A stretch of 46,650 bases of DNA from Prosthecobacter debontii (GTDB lineage: Bacteria > Verrucomicrobiota > Verrucomicrobiia > Verrucomicrobiales > Akkermansiaceae). The first letter of the stretch is position 1. The number at the start of each line of letters is the position of its first letter. Both the position numbers and the translations under genes were made by a program. The notes below the pieces were generated by a model. It ran no database searches. It was not told where the DNA came from and saw only the letters and a program-made list of their open reading frames with translations. Shown here piece by piece: positions 39,967-46,650 of this stretch. Location of the stretch: contig CAMAXN010000018.1 of NCBI GenBank assembly GCA_945862245.1, forward strand, positions 1-46,650, in the 5' to 3' direction.

Positions 39967-41430
39967 ATGTTTCGCCTAGCGTACGCACTGGTCTTCCCCG
40001 CCATAACTCTCCTGCCTGCCGCTCTAACCGCGCAGAACGGCTCCTCGGAACTCTACCGCTCGGTGCTACGCATTGAAGTTGCCACCCAGATCCCGGATTA
40101 TGAAACCCCCTGGAACTCAGGCCGTTTCAGCGGCGGCATCGGCACCGGTTTCCTGATCGGAAAAAACCGCATCCTCACCAACGCCCACGTCGTCTCCAAC
40201 CAGCAGCGCATCCTCATCACCGTCCACGGCTCCCCGCAGAAATATCCCGCCAAAGTCGAGTTCATCGCACACGATTGCGATCTCGCCCTCCTCTCCCTCG
40301 AGGACGATTCCGATTTTGCGGGCTTCCCCCATTTCACCATCGGTGAGATGCCCCAGCTCGAGTCACAGGTCACTGTCATCGGCTATCCTGTCGGCGGCGA
40401 ACGTCTCTCCGTCACTAAGGGCATTGTCTCGCGCATCGACTTCCAACCGTACTCCCACAGCCGTGCGGATTCGCATCTCGTCGTCCAGATCGACGCCGCT
40501 ATCAACCCCGGCAACTCAGGTGGTCCCGTTCTCCAGAACGGCAAAGTCGTCGGCGTCGCCTTCCAAGGTCTGCGCCAGGCAGACAACACCGGCTATATTA
40601 TCCCCACCCCCGTCGTGAACCGTTTCCTGAAAGACATCGAGGACGGCTCCTACGATGAATACGCCGAACTCGGCATCAACGAATTCCCCCTCCACAATCC
40701 CGCCATGCGCAAAGCCCTCGGCCTTCCCAACGACGGCCAAGGCGTGCTTGTCACCAATACCATCCCAACCAGTTCCGTTGATGGCATCCTCAAAAATGGC
40801 GACATACTCATCTCTCTCGACGGCAACCCAGTCGACTCCGCCGGCCAAGTGCTTGTAGATGGCGAAAAGGTGAATCTAAACGAGATCATCGAGCGTAAAT
40901 ACACCGGCGCCAAGGTCACCATCCGCTTCTTGCGCGACGGCGCGTTGAACAATGTAGATGTTACTCTCAAGCCCCTATCGCCCTCACGGATGTATGCCGT
41001 GCAGTATGAGAAAAAACCGCGCTATGTCGTCTTCGCTGGCCTCGTTTTCCAACCACTCGACACCAATCTCTTCGCCACCGCCAAGTTCAACGACGTCACC
41101 GTCCGCCGCCTCTACACCGACTACGTATCGAAAGGGATTTTTCAGGAGAAAAAAGACATCGTCATGCTCACTCGCATCACCCCAGATCCCGTGACCTCGC
41201 AGATGGACAACTTCAGCGGCCTCGCCGTGGACAAGATCAATGGCACCGTCGTTCGCGACCTCGCCCACGCCCATGAGCTCCTCTATGGCGAGAACCCACC
41301 CGAGTTCCACGTCATCGAACTCCACGGCGCCCAACGCCCCGTCATCATCCCCTCGGAAAAAGTCAAAGAGGCCAACGCCCGCGTCCAAGCCAACTACGGC
41401 ATCTCTAACCTCGCCAACTTGCAGGACTGA
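39967..41430 (+). CDS. HtrA/Deg-family serine protease with PDZ domains
   Basis: The 487-residue protein has a signal peptide ending near ALTAQ (residue 23). It has a trypsin-like domain with the triad His74 (TNAHVV), Asp105 (HDCDLALL) and Ser184 (NPGNSGGP). PDZ-like segments follow, including GVLVTNTIPTSSVDGILKNGDILISLDGNPV. The C-terminal part (KPRYVVFAGLVFQPLDTNLF... and LAVDKINGTVVRDLAHAHELL) resembles plant DEG2/DEG9-type Deg proteins more than DegP. It probably degrades misfolded proteins in the periplasm. A heptamer tract separates it from folK, 57 bp downstream. Confidence 0.93.
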   Translation: MFRLAYALVFPAITLLPAALTAQNGSSELYRSVLRIEVATQIPDYETPWNSGRFSGGIGTGFLIGKNRILTNAHVVSNQQRILITVHGSPQKYPAKVEFIAHDCDLALLSLEDDSDFAGFPHFTIGEMPQLESQVTVIGYPVGGERLSVTKGIVSRIDFQPYSHSRADSHLVVQIDAAINPGNSGGPVLQNGKVVGVAFQGLRQADNTGYIIPTPVVNRFLKDIEDGSYDEYAELGINEFPLHNPAMRKALGLPNDGQGVLVTNTIPTSSVDGILKNGDILISLDGNPVDSAGQVLVDGEKVNLNEIIERKYTGAKVTIRFLRDGALNNVDVTLKPLSPSRMYAVQYEKKPRYVVFAGLVFQPLDTNLFATAKFNDVTVRRLYTDYVSKGIFQEKKDIVMLTRITPDPVTSQMDNFSGLAVDKINGTVVRDLAHAHELLYGENPPEFHVIELHGAQRPVIIPSEKVKEANARVQANYGISNLANLQD

Positions 41431-41450
41431 GGGAGCCGCCGAAGTCTTCC

Positions 41451-41485
41451 TTAAGGTTTAAAGTTTAAAATTTAAAGTTTAGAAA
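41451..41485 (+). repeat. Heptamer-periodic tract before folK
   Basis: Five units, TTAAGGT, TTAAAGT, TTAAAAT, TTAAAGT and TTAGAAA, run in strict 7-bp register and end 2 bp before the TTG start of folK. This is the only such tract that I found outside the ribosomal operon. Confidence 0.88.
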
Positions 41486-41487
41486 TC

Positions 41488-41910
41488 TTGCCCCGTGTTG
41501 CCATCGCCCTCGGTTCGAACCTCGGTGACCGCGCTGAAAACCTAGCCGCCGCCATCGCGGCCCTGCGCGCTCTTGCCACGCCAGACGAGCCATTTCTAAC
41601 TGCCTCCCTATACGACACCACCCCGCAGGACTGCCCGCCTGATTCCCCCCGTTTTCTCAACACCGTCATCGAACTTAATTACCCCGGCGATGACCCATTG
41701 GAACTCCTCTGCGAAACGCAATCCATCGAGCGTGCCCTCGGTCGTGAAACCAACCCCGTCCGCAACGCCGCCCGCATCATCGATATCGATATCCTCCTCT
41801 TCGGCGAAATTTCTCTAGAACACCCAGCCCTCCAACTTCCCCACCCCCGCATCAAAGATCGCCCCTTTGTTCTCTTCCCGCTTTGCGAGATACGTCCGGA
41901 TTTTCGGTAA
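41488..41910 (+). CDS. folK: 2-amino-4-hydroxy-6-hydroxymethyldihydropteridine pyrophosphokinase (HPPK)
   Basis: HPPK transfers pyrophosphate to 6-hydroxymethyl-7,8-dihydropterin in folate synthesis. The 140 residues have VAIALGSNLGDRAENL, the metal- and ATP-binding block RNAARIIDIDILLFG with its Asp pair, and LPHPRIKDRPFVLFPLCEI. The start is a TTG at 41488 directly after the heptamer tract; I see no upstream ATG in frame. No other folate gene lies nearby. The 109 bp up to the upp stop hold nothing that I recognise. Confidence 0.95.
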   Translation: MPRVAIALGSNLGDRAENLAAAIAALRALATPDEPFLTASLYDTTPQDCPPDSPRFLNTVIELNYPGDDPLELLCETQSIERALGRETNPVRNAARIIDIDILLFGEISLEHPALQLPHPRIKDRPFVLFPLCEIRPDFR

Positions 41911-42019
41911 CATCCGGCCCCGCCCATAAGATGACGATGGAAAACACCAAGAATCCCGATCATCGATCTCCCATGGTCATCGGTAGATTCCAATACACCG
42001 CTCCACGCGTGAATAGTCT

Positions 42020-42640
42020 TCAGATCGTGCCGAAGAGCCTGTCACCCGCGTCACCGAGGCCGGGAAGGATGTAGCCTTTTTCATTGAGGCAACGATCGAT
42101 GGCGGCGGTGAAAACCGCGACATGCGGATGGGCAGATTCCATCGCGGCAATGCCTTCCGGCGCGGCGAGCAAGGAGGCAAAGCGTATCCTTTTAGCACCA
42201 GCCTCCATAAGCATTGTAATCGCCTGCACTGCAGAGCCGCCGGTGGCGAGCATCGGATCAAGAAGGATCAGATCCGCTTCGGCGAGTTCAGTGGGATGCC
42301 TGAGGTAATAGGACTCGGGGATGAGAGTTTTCTCATTTCTCGCAAGGCCGATGTGCGCCACCGCCGCCTGCGGGATCAGATCGAGAAAGCCATCTAGGAA
42401 TCCGAGTCCTGCGCGAAGAATGGGGACGAGAACAATCTGGCGGGCGACGCTTTCCCCGGTTGTGACTTCCAGCGGGGTCGTGCAAGGTACCAACGTGCGC
42501 TCAAGATCCGCAGTAACGGCGGGCACCATCAGCGAGGCGATGCGGCGCACACGCTGACGGAACTCGTAGCTGGCACATTTTGGATCACGAAGAGCGGTAA
42601 GCTCGGCGGAAATCAGCGGATGGTCGATGTAGTGGAGCAT
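42020..42640 (-). CDS. upp: Uracil phosphoribosyltransferase
   Basis: Upp converts uracil and PRPP to UMP in pyrimidine salvage. The 206 residues have VPILRAGLGFLDGFLDLIPQAAVAHIGLARNE, the PRPP loop ADLILLDPMLATGGSAVQAI and the C-terminal uracil-binding YILPGLGDAGDRLFGT. It starts 1 bp after the stop of an NtrC-type regulator gene, so the two are cotranscribed, an unusual pairing. No uracil permease gene is present. Confidence 0.97.
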   Translation of the reverse strand: MLHYIDHPLISAELTALRDPKCASYEFRQRVRRIASLMVPAVTADLERTLVPCTTPLEVTTGESVARQIVLVPILRAGLGFLDGFLDLIPQAAVAHIGLARNEKTLIPESYYLRHPTELAEADLILLDPMLATGGSAVQAITMLMEAGAKRIRFASLLAAPEGIAAMESAHPHVAVFTAAIDRCLNEKGYILPGLGDAGDRLFGTI

Positions 42641-42641
42641 G

Positions 42642-44024
42642 TCAGTCCATCGAAGAGAGGATGCGTTTCAACTCATCAAACTTCACGCCAAGCACGCGGG
42701 CGCTTTCCTTGAGGTCGCCGCCAGAGTGGTCAAGCACGCGCCCGACGATCTGGCTGGAAACCCAATTCATCAGTGGCGTGTTGGCTGGCGCGGCGTTGAT
42801 CACCTGATCGAGACCGTGCGCCAGGGCGGAGGTTCTGACAGGAGCCGAGGCCAACGGGATATCCGCGGGCAAAAGGATCTGCGAAGAAGCGAGTGCGCAG
42901 GCGCGGGCGATAGTGTTTTCCAGCTCGCGAACGTTGCCGGGCCAATGATGCGTGCACAGTGAAGCGATGGCCTCCCCGGAAATGCGGATACGCGCCATAC
43001 CGTTTTTCTTGGTGATGCGCTGAAGAAAATACTCGGCCAACAATGGGATATCCTCCGGGCGCTCGCGCAGCGGCGGGATGCGCAGTTCTACCACATTGAG
43101 CCTATAGAAAAGATCCTCGCGAAACCGCCCGGCAGAAACCTCAGCGATGAGATTCTTGTGCGTGGCCGCAACGATGCGGACATCCGTTTTCAGCATATCG
43201 TTCGATCCGACGCGCGAGAAACCGCCATCCTGTAGCACGCGCAGAAGTTTCACCTGAATGGAGAGTGGCATGTCTCCGATCTCATCAAGAAAAAGCGTAC
43301 CACCATCCGCTTGTTCGAAGCGACCCTCGCGGCGCGCGATCGCACCAGTAAAAGAGCCTTTCTCGTGGCCGAAGAGTTCGCTTTCGAGAAGGTTCTCAGG
43401 TATCGCGCCGCAATTGATCGTAATCATCTCCTTCTGGCGGCGCGGGCTGTATTCGTGTACCGCCTTTGCTACCAATTCCTTGCCCGTGCCGCTTTCCCCG
43501 GAAATGAGAATCGGCGCATCCGATCTCGCCACACGCCCGACAAGCTTGAAAACATCCTGCAGGGCGCGAGAAACGCCAATGATTCTCACTCTGCTATCGG
43601 AACTCAATAGGTCAGCTGTCGGGCGTTCTGCGCTACGCCTATCCTCCACCGTTTGCAACGCCGACTCGACCACTGGACGCAGCTCAAACGAAAGCGATTC
43701 TTTTCGCAGCACGTCGTGGGCACCTTTTTGAGTGGCCTCAATGATCTGTCCCGTGGTGGGGAAACCGGAAGTGAGCACGACCAGCGTTTCGGGGCTATGT
43801 GCACGGATGCGACCAAGCAGATCGAGACCGTCGAAGGGTTGCAGATCAAGCGCCGCAACCACCACAGAGACCGTGGTCTTCTCGATCACCTTAATTGCCT
43901 TGCCTGCATCATCGCAGCGGAGGATGCGCAGACCCTTTGCGGCAAGATGCTTCGTTGCCCAATCCAAGAAATCCAGATCGGTATCAACAAGCAACAGGGT
44001 GTCTTCTGCGGGGGCTTTAGGCAT
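42642..44024 (-). CDS. NtrC-type sigma54-dependent regulator with atypical receiver
   Basis: The 460-residue protein has a receiver-like domain (about 8-125), an AAA+ domain with Walker A GESGTGKE (176-183), a GSFTGA loop (223-228, variant of GAFTGA) and Walker B GGTLFLDEIG. A C-terminal Fis-type helix-turn-helix (VLDHSGGDLKESARVLGVKFDELKRIL) follows. In the receiver, the phosphoacceptor position aligns with Ala58 (VVVAALDLQPFDGLDLL; the nearest Asp is 60). The acidic pair is D14-T15-D16. Thr/Ser in VVLTSG and a Lys are kept. No histidine kinase gene is nearby. The ATG at 44024 is preferred to a TTG at 44078. Confidence 0.93.
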   Translation of the reverse strand: MPKAPAEDTLLLVDTDLDFLDWATKHLAAKGLRILRCDDAGKAIKVIEKTTVSVVVAALDLQPFDGLDLLGRIRAHSPETLVVLTSGFPTTGQIIEATQKGAHDVLRKESLSFELRPVVESALQTVEDRRSAERPTADLLSSDSRVRIIGVSRALQDVFKLVGRVARSDAPILISGESGTGKELVAKAVHEYSPRRQKEMITINCGAIPENLLESELFGHEKGSFTGAIARREGRFEQADGGTLFLDEIGDMPLSIQVKLLRVLQDGGFSRVGSNDMLKTDVRIVAATHKNLIAEVSAGRFREDLFYRLNVVELRIPPLRERPEDIPLLAEYFLQRITKKNGMARIRISGEAIASLCTHHWPGNVRELENTIARACALASSQILLPADIPLASAPVRTSALAHGLDQVINAAPANTPLMNWVSSQIVGRVLDHSGGDLKESARVLGVKFDELKRILSSMD

Positions 44025-44232
44025 AACGCTCGCGGGAGCGGGAGACTCCGAGATGTTCGGGCGGAATGCAAGATGCAAGATTGTGTGAAAATAAACAGCA
44101 CTAGCAGCTTCCTACACTACGTGGATAAACTTTAGAAGCATACTCACCAATGGAGGAGTTCCGCAGCCCGGCGTCTGCGGCGGAAACAAGAAAATCGCCA
44201 GCACCTTCGCTGTTGCGATACGCAAGGCAGTC

Positions 44233-45249
44233 ATGGATTATCCGCGCGTGGCAGTTTTCCTTGCGATTGAAAGTTCCTGTGATGAGACGGCGGTGGCGAT
44301 CCTGCGCGGCGAGCCGGGCGGGGCGGCGGAAGTGCTGGCGAGCGAAGTGGCCTCTCAAATCGAGGAACACCGCGAGCACGGCGGGGTAGTACCAGAAGTG
44401 GCCTCGCGCAGCCATTCGCTGAACCTCAACGCGCTCGTCGAGCGGGCGCTGGACACGGCGGGGATCGGGATGGGCGACGTGGATGTGTTCGGCGCGACGA
44501 TGGGGCCGGGGCTGGCTTCTTCGCTGCTCGTCGGCAGCACGGCGGCGAAGGCGATGGCTTGCGTTTCCGGAAAACCTTTCGTCGGCGTCAACCACATGGA
44601 GGGGCATCTGCTTTCGCCGTTCATGGACATGACGGCGGTGCCTCCCCACATCGGGCTGATCGTTTCCGGCGGCCATACCCTGCTGATGAATGTGCGCACG
44701 GCGGGCGATTACCAACAGATGGGCACCACCCGCGACGACGCGGCGGGCGAGGCTTTCGACAAGGTCGGGAAAATGCTCGGACTCCCCTACCCCGGCGGCC
44801 CGGAGATCGAGAAGGCGGCGAAAAACGGCAATCCCGCGGCCTACGATTTCCCCCGCTCCATGATGCAGGCCGACGAGCTGGATTTTTCCTTCTCCGGCCT
44901 GAAAACGGCGGTGCTCTACACGCTCCAGAAAAACCCGGACGCCAAAATCGCGGACATCGCCGCGTCGTTCCAGACCGCGGTGGTCGAGGTTCTGTTAGAA
45001 AAGGCCATCCGTGCGGTGAAACGGGCGGACGCGGACATCATCGGCCTTTCCGGCGGCGTGAGCCTGAACCGAGCGGTGCGGGAGGCGTTTTCCTTCCGCT
45101 GCGGAAAGGAAGGCATCGAGTTGGCGGTGGCGGAGCCGGGCGTCTGCACCGACAACGCGGCGATGATCGGCTTCGCGGGGCTACTGAGATTTTTTGCTGG
45201 GAAGATCGATGCGCTGGACGGGGATATTGACCCGAATCTCAGGCTCTAA
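44233..45249 (+). CDS. tsaD: tRNA threonylcarbamoyladenosine biosynthesis protein TsaD
   Basis: TsaD transfers the threonylcarbamoyl group to A37 of ANN-decoding tRNAs. The 338 residues have FLAIESSCDETAVAIL, GGVVPEVASRSH, the metal motif NHMEGHLLSP, GLIVSGGHT, GTTRDDAAGEAFDKVGKMLGLPYPGGP and the C-terminal TDNAAMIG. The gene is visibly more GC-rich at third positions (GCG, GGC, ATC) than most neighbours. The 208 bp upstream, shared with the divergent regulator gene, hold no other supported feature. Confidence 0.97.
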   Translation: MDYPRVAVFLAIESSCDETAVAILRGEPGGAAEVLASEVASQIEEHREHGGVVPEVASRSHSLNLNALVERALDTAGIGMGDVDVFGATMGPGLASSLLVGSTAAKAMACVSGKPFVGVNHMEGHLLSPFMDMTAVPPHIGLIVSGGHTLLMNVRTAGDYQQMGTTRDDAAGEAFDKVGKMLGLPYPGGPEIEKAAKNGNPAAYDFPRSMMQADELDFSFSGLKTAVLYTLQKNPDAKIADIAASFQTAVVEVLLEKAIRAVKRADADIIGLSGGVSLNRAVREAFSFRCGKEGIELAVAEPGVCTDNAAMIGFAGLLRFFAGKIDALDGDIDPNLRL

Positions 45250-45280
45250 TAGAAAGGTATTTCAAACCCCTTCTCCATAT

Positions 45281-46354
45281 TTATTTTCCGATCAACTCCG
45301 CTGCTCCGATTTCGCGGGCGAGTTCATTGAACTCGGCAATCTCCGCAGCGGTGAAGTGAAGTCCGCCCGCGGCGTCAGAGGCTTTGCGAGCGCTCGCTTC
45401 GATCTGGCCGGGGAGCATCGCGTTGTCGTTGCCATGGCCGAGGATGTCGTCGAGGACGGCTTTGAGGTTCTCGATCTGGGAGCGGCCCCTCGCGAAATGT
45501 CCGCCGGATATCGCATCGGGATGGATCACTTGAAAATAGAACACCATGGTGGTTTTCTCGGTTTGATCCGCATTTCCACGTCCGCGAATCGTGGGGATGG
45601 AACCACCGATCAGGCCGCCGAAAATTTCGTTGAGAATGCACATGCCGTAGCCCTTGTGGCCGCCAAACGGTAGCAGCGCGCTGACCTCATTCGGGTCGGT
45701 TGTAGGCTGGCCGTTCTTATCGATGGCGGCGCCGGGAGGGAGCTGTTTGCCCTCGCGTTTCAGAGCCTGCACGCGGCCCATCGCCACGGTGGCGGTGGCC
45801 CAGTCCATCACGATGGGGAAGCCGTTCGCGCCCTGCGAGGGGATGCCCCATGAGTGCGGGTTAGTGCCAAGGGTCGGAAATTTTCCACCGAAAGGAACGA
45901 CCTCAGCAAGAGTGGAGGTGCAGTTCGTGTATGCGAAATATCCACGCTCGGCGGCCTCCATCACGTAGCCGCCGCCCCAGAGATAATGGAACGCATTGTC
46001 CACCGCGATCTGGGCTATGCCATATTGTTCGGCCAGCTCGATGGCGCGGTCGATGGCTCGGTAGGCGACGGCCTGGCCGAGTTTCTTGTTCGCATTCCAG
46101 ATTTCCGAAGCGGGGAAACGGCAAGGCAGAACCTCGATCTCTGCACCGGGCATACAGCCGCCGATGGCCGATCCGAAAAGATGATCAAGATGCAGCGCTT
46201 TAAGGGCATGGTGGGTGCGGATGCCGTGGCGCGCGGCTTCGGCGGCGAGTTTGGTGCCAAGCGTGGCCTCCTCATCGTTATAGCCGCGAGATTTGTAGGC
46301 GGCGATGACGAGATTGTCGTGGGCTTCGCGGGAGACGGTGAGGAAATCGGACAT
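45281..46354 (-). CDS. Ldh-family (malate/L-lactate/ureidoglycolate-type) NAD(P)-dependent dehydrogenase
   Basis: The 357-residue protein belongs to the LDH2/MDH2 oxidoreductase family, which acts on 2-hydroxy acids such as malate, sulfolactate or ureidoglycolate. Family landmarks are AARHGIRTHHALKAL near the N-terminus, KKLGQAVAYRAIDRAIELA, FGGKFPTLGTNPHSWGIPS and LLPFGGHKGYGMCILNEIFGGLIGG. The substrate cannot be told from sequence. I chose the ATG at 46354; a longer in-frame reading back to 46585 runs through hairpin-repeat DNA. It converges on tsaD with 31 bp between stops. Confidence 0.92.
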   Translation of the reverse strand: MSDFLTVSREAHDNLVIAAYKSRGYNDEEATLGTKLAAEAARHGIRTHHALKALHLDHLFGSAIGGCMPGAEIEVLPCRFPASEIWNANKKLGQAVAYRAIDRAIELAEQYGIAQIAVDNAFHYLWGGGYVMEAAERGYFAYTNCTSTLAEVVPFGGKFPTLGTNPHSWGIPSQGANGFPIVMDWATATVAMGRVQALKREGKQLPPGAAIDKNGQPTTDPNEVSALLPFGGHKGYGMCILNEIFGGLIGGSIPTIRGRGNADQTEKTTMVFYFQVIHPDAISGGHFARGRSQIENLKAVLDDILGHGNDNAMLPGQIEASARKASDAAGGLHFTAAEIAEFNELAREIGAAELIGK

Positions 46355-46511
46355 GGTGTTTGTGTGTTGGTTAGGCGCGCCATCCAAGCCCTCCACAGCG
46401 TTTTCCGCAAGACCAAGACTTGGAAAACTTCTGGTAATACTCCCGTCCCGCCGCCCCTCTACCCCTAGGGCCATCCAGCTAGGGAGAAAGTCGAACGTGC
46501 GAATCTTTTGA

Positions 46512-46568
46512 GTCCCGGCAGGGACGGCCCGAGAGTAGCCGGGGGTGGAGTGAAACGGGAACCCCCGG
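46512..46568. repeat. Tandem-hairpin element, probable dispersed repeat
   Basis: GTCCC (46512-46516) pairs with GGGAC (46521-46525) across GGCA. CCGGGGGT (46539-46546) pairs with ACCCCCGG (46561-46568) across 14 nt. The block resembles GC-rich hairpin repeats that I recall as recurrent in Verrucomicrobia and Planctomycetes genomes, but it occurs only once here, so copy number cannot be shown. Confidence 0.6.
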
Positions 46569-46595
46569 ACATATCGCGCATGCATTTACGGGCAA

Positions 46596-46625
46596 GGGAG
46601 AGACTCCGCCACACAATCCTCTCCC
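46596..46625. repeat. Third inverted repeat at the window edge
   Basis: GGGAGAG (46596-46602) and CTCTCCC (46619-46625) form a perfect 7-bp inverted repeat with a 16-nt loop. A short GCCC/GGGC pair follows at 46632-46644. The stretch 46355-46650 contains no supported gene. The inverted repeat may continue the hairpin element or belong to the leader of a gene beyond the window. Confidence 0.5.
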
Positions 46626-46650
46626 GTCGCAGCCCGCCAAGGGCATGGTA

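Noticed and set aside
46355..46585. 77-codon N-terminal extension of the Ldh-family gene.
   Set aside because: It is translated hairpin-repeat DNA; the family start corresponds to the ATG at 46354.

Overview
The window looks like a chromosomal segment of a member of the Verrucomicrobiota, probably Verrucomicrobiales. Four things point there. (i) A 'PVC-type' CxxCH cytochrome fused to a ThuA-like domain is encoded at 23357-26356. (ii) A perfect TGTTC-N4-GAACA palindrome, the LexA box described for Verrucomicrobia, lies in front of a Y-family DNA polymerase. (iii) A PAS-AraC regulator of a type common in the phylum is present. (iv) Many genes, including most ribosomal genes, lack a Shine-Dalgarno sequence. 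The DNA is moderately GC-rich with AT-rich spacers. I see no insertion sequences, prophage or CRISPR array, and nearly all of the window is vertically inherited-looking housekeeping DNA.

Layout. 1-6500: tRNA-Lys(CUU) and infA on the plus strand, then minus-strand genes: an envelope cluster (membrane-anchored protein, exported protein, lgt), an FmdB-type zinc ribbon protein, acylphosphatase, and the SOS-controlled Y-family polymerase. 6284-23172: one long plus-strand translation operon, rpsL-rpsG-fusA-rpsJ-rplC-rplD-rplW-rplB-rpsS-[exported coiled-coil protein]-rplV-rpsC-rplP-rpmC-rpsQ-rplN-rplX-rplE-rpsH-rplF-rplR-rpsE-rplO-secY-adk-map, ending at a candidate terminator. rpsN and rpmD are missing from their usual places, and an envelope-type gene is inserted between rpsS and rplV. 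23357-27327: the ThuA/CxxCH protein, divergent from a PAS-AraC regulator, then tRNA-Val(GAC). 27480-35037: envelope genes: exported protein, AsmA-like protein, a GT51 glycosyltransferase whose transpeptidase half has lost its catalytic motifs, a MidA-type methyltransferase, a glutaredoxin, a CorA-like transporter and an L,D-transpeptidase lipoprotein. 35040-35961: a RES/Xre toxin-antitoxin pair. 36000-39668: an S-adenosylmethionine-cycle locus (metK-ahcY) divergent from an ArsR-methyltransferase regulator of SahR type. 39967-46354: an HtrA-like protease, folK, upp with an NtrC-type activator, tsaD and an Ldh-family dehydrogenase. 46512-46625: hairpin-forming repeat-like DNA.

The most unusual signal is a family of AT-rich tracts with a strict 7-bp period (TTGAAWT, TTTAAAG, CTAACTT types). 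They fill the spacers directly in front of fusA, rplC, the inserted coiled-coil gene, rplX, rplO, secY, map and folK. In the fusA spacer the tract supplies the probable TTG start codon. In the adk-map spacer it supplies the stop codon of adk. Two of the spacers (before the coiled-coil gene and before secY) also share a longer leader element. Other points worth a second look are the pseudo-transpeptidase, the SahR/metK promoter arrangement, divergent genes whose start codons overlap in a single CATG, and an NtrC-type regulator without an aligned phosphoacceptor Asp.
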